Of a stretch of DNA of 55,645 nt, positions 55,492 through 55,645 are shown one piece after another. The position numbers and the translations under genes are program-made. The notes below the pieces were generated by a model, which made no database searches, was not told where the DNA came from, and was given only the letters and a program-made list of their open reading frames with translations. The first letter of the stretch is position 1, and every line of letters starts with the position of its first letter. Source of the stretch: a virus; IMG/VR virus record IMGVR_UViG_3300042475_003510, positions 1 to 55,645 of that record; one strand, 5' to 3'.

Positions 55492-55500
55492 ATATTAAAT

Positions 55501-55645
55501 ATGAGCGATAAAAATAATAAATTAACCGTGTTTTTAGATTATGTTGGTAGAACAATTATTGGAGAAATTGTTGAAGAAAATGATTCACAATTTAAAGTTA
55601 AAAATCCAGTTATTCTTTCTACTGTAGCAACTCCTGACAACAGAA
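55501..55645 (+). CDS. Conserved phage protein of unknown function (3'-partial)
   Basis: The frame runs from ATG 55501 to the window end (48 codons). The beginning NKLTVFLDYVGRTIIGEIVE followed by KVKNPVILSTVATP is the pattern of small conserved proteins found beside DNA polymerase genes in many T4-like marine phages: a beta-rich LSm-like fold with FxDYxGRTIxGE and NPVxL. No function is known for that group. The rest lies outside the window. Confidence 0.6.
   Translation, partial: MSDKNNKLTVFLDYVGRTIIGEIVEENDSQFKVKNPVILSTVATPDNR

Overview
The window is a very gene-dense, AT-rich stretch of a large contractile-tailed bacteriophage with a T4-like core. Direct support comes from recognisable homologues of T4 gp43 (DNA polymerase), gp46/gp47 (recombination nuclease complex), gp55 (late sigma factor), UvsW, UvsY, gp61 (primase) and gp15 (tail sheath terminator), with weaker candidates for gp62 (clamp loader small subunit) and gp31 (GroES-like). 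TATAAATA-type late promoters match the presence of gp55. A lipoprotein and membrane proteins in the lysis block and heptosyltransferase-type enzymes suggest a Gram-negative host, but the host cannot be named from this sequence. No tRNA, integrase, transposase, reverse transcriptase or CRISPR array is seen, and no gap between genes exceeds about 80 bases once a 51-residue reading frame at 34177 is counted.

Layout: 1-6967 (+) carries tail/fibre genes ending in a tail-fibre assembly chaperone and a Dps-like protein. 7003-10417 (+) is a small glycan operon (GT9, methyltransferase, GT9-GT2 fusion) with its own sigma70-like promoter. 10403-18976 (-) is a fibre cluster: three collagen-like (Gly-x-Thr) fibre proteins that share swapped modules, a trypsin-like serine protease, small proteins and the gp15-like tail terminator. 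18986-23621 (-) holds a DinG/XPD-like helicase, small replication/chaperone-type proteins and a glycosyltransferase. 23701-24249 (+) is a single late gene flanked by a late promoter and a large palindrome. 24246-27450 (-) holds primase, a P-loop kinase and small proteins. 27511-34140 (+) is one giant fibre gene of 2209 codons, followed by a lysis block (34177-36630). 36648-38117 (-) contains a PD-(D/E)XK nuclease and small proteins. 38138-55645 (+) is the recombination/replication block uvsY-uvsW-55-47-[ten glycan genes]-46-GT-43-next gene.

The most unusual content is the ten-gene glycan cassette inserted between genes 47 and 46. It includes a clear family GT6 (ABO blood-group type) transferase next to a sugar epimerase, an alpha-1,2-fucosyltransferase-like GT11 protein and a GT7-type galactosyltransferase-like protein: an enzyme set of the kind that builds H/ABO-like antigens. 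Because the cassette is joined by start/stop overlaps to gene 47, it is probably expressed with DNA metabolism and not with virion genes, which favours modification of the host surface (inference).

A second theme is regulatory. Nearly every recognisable promoter, early or late, lies so close to its ATG (5-14 bases from the -10 element) that the mRNAs should be leaderless or nearly so, and most starts lack a Shine-Dalgarno sequence. One late promoter lies inside a perfect hairpin just before the lysis genes, a layout reminiscent of T4 gene e. Another promoter has its -10 element in the centre of a palindrome that also covers the start codon.
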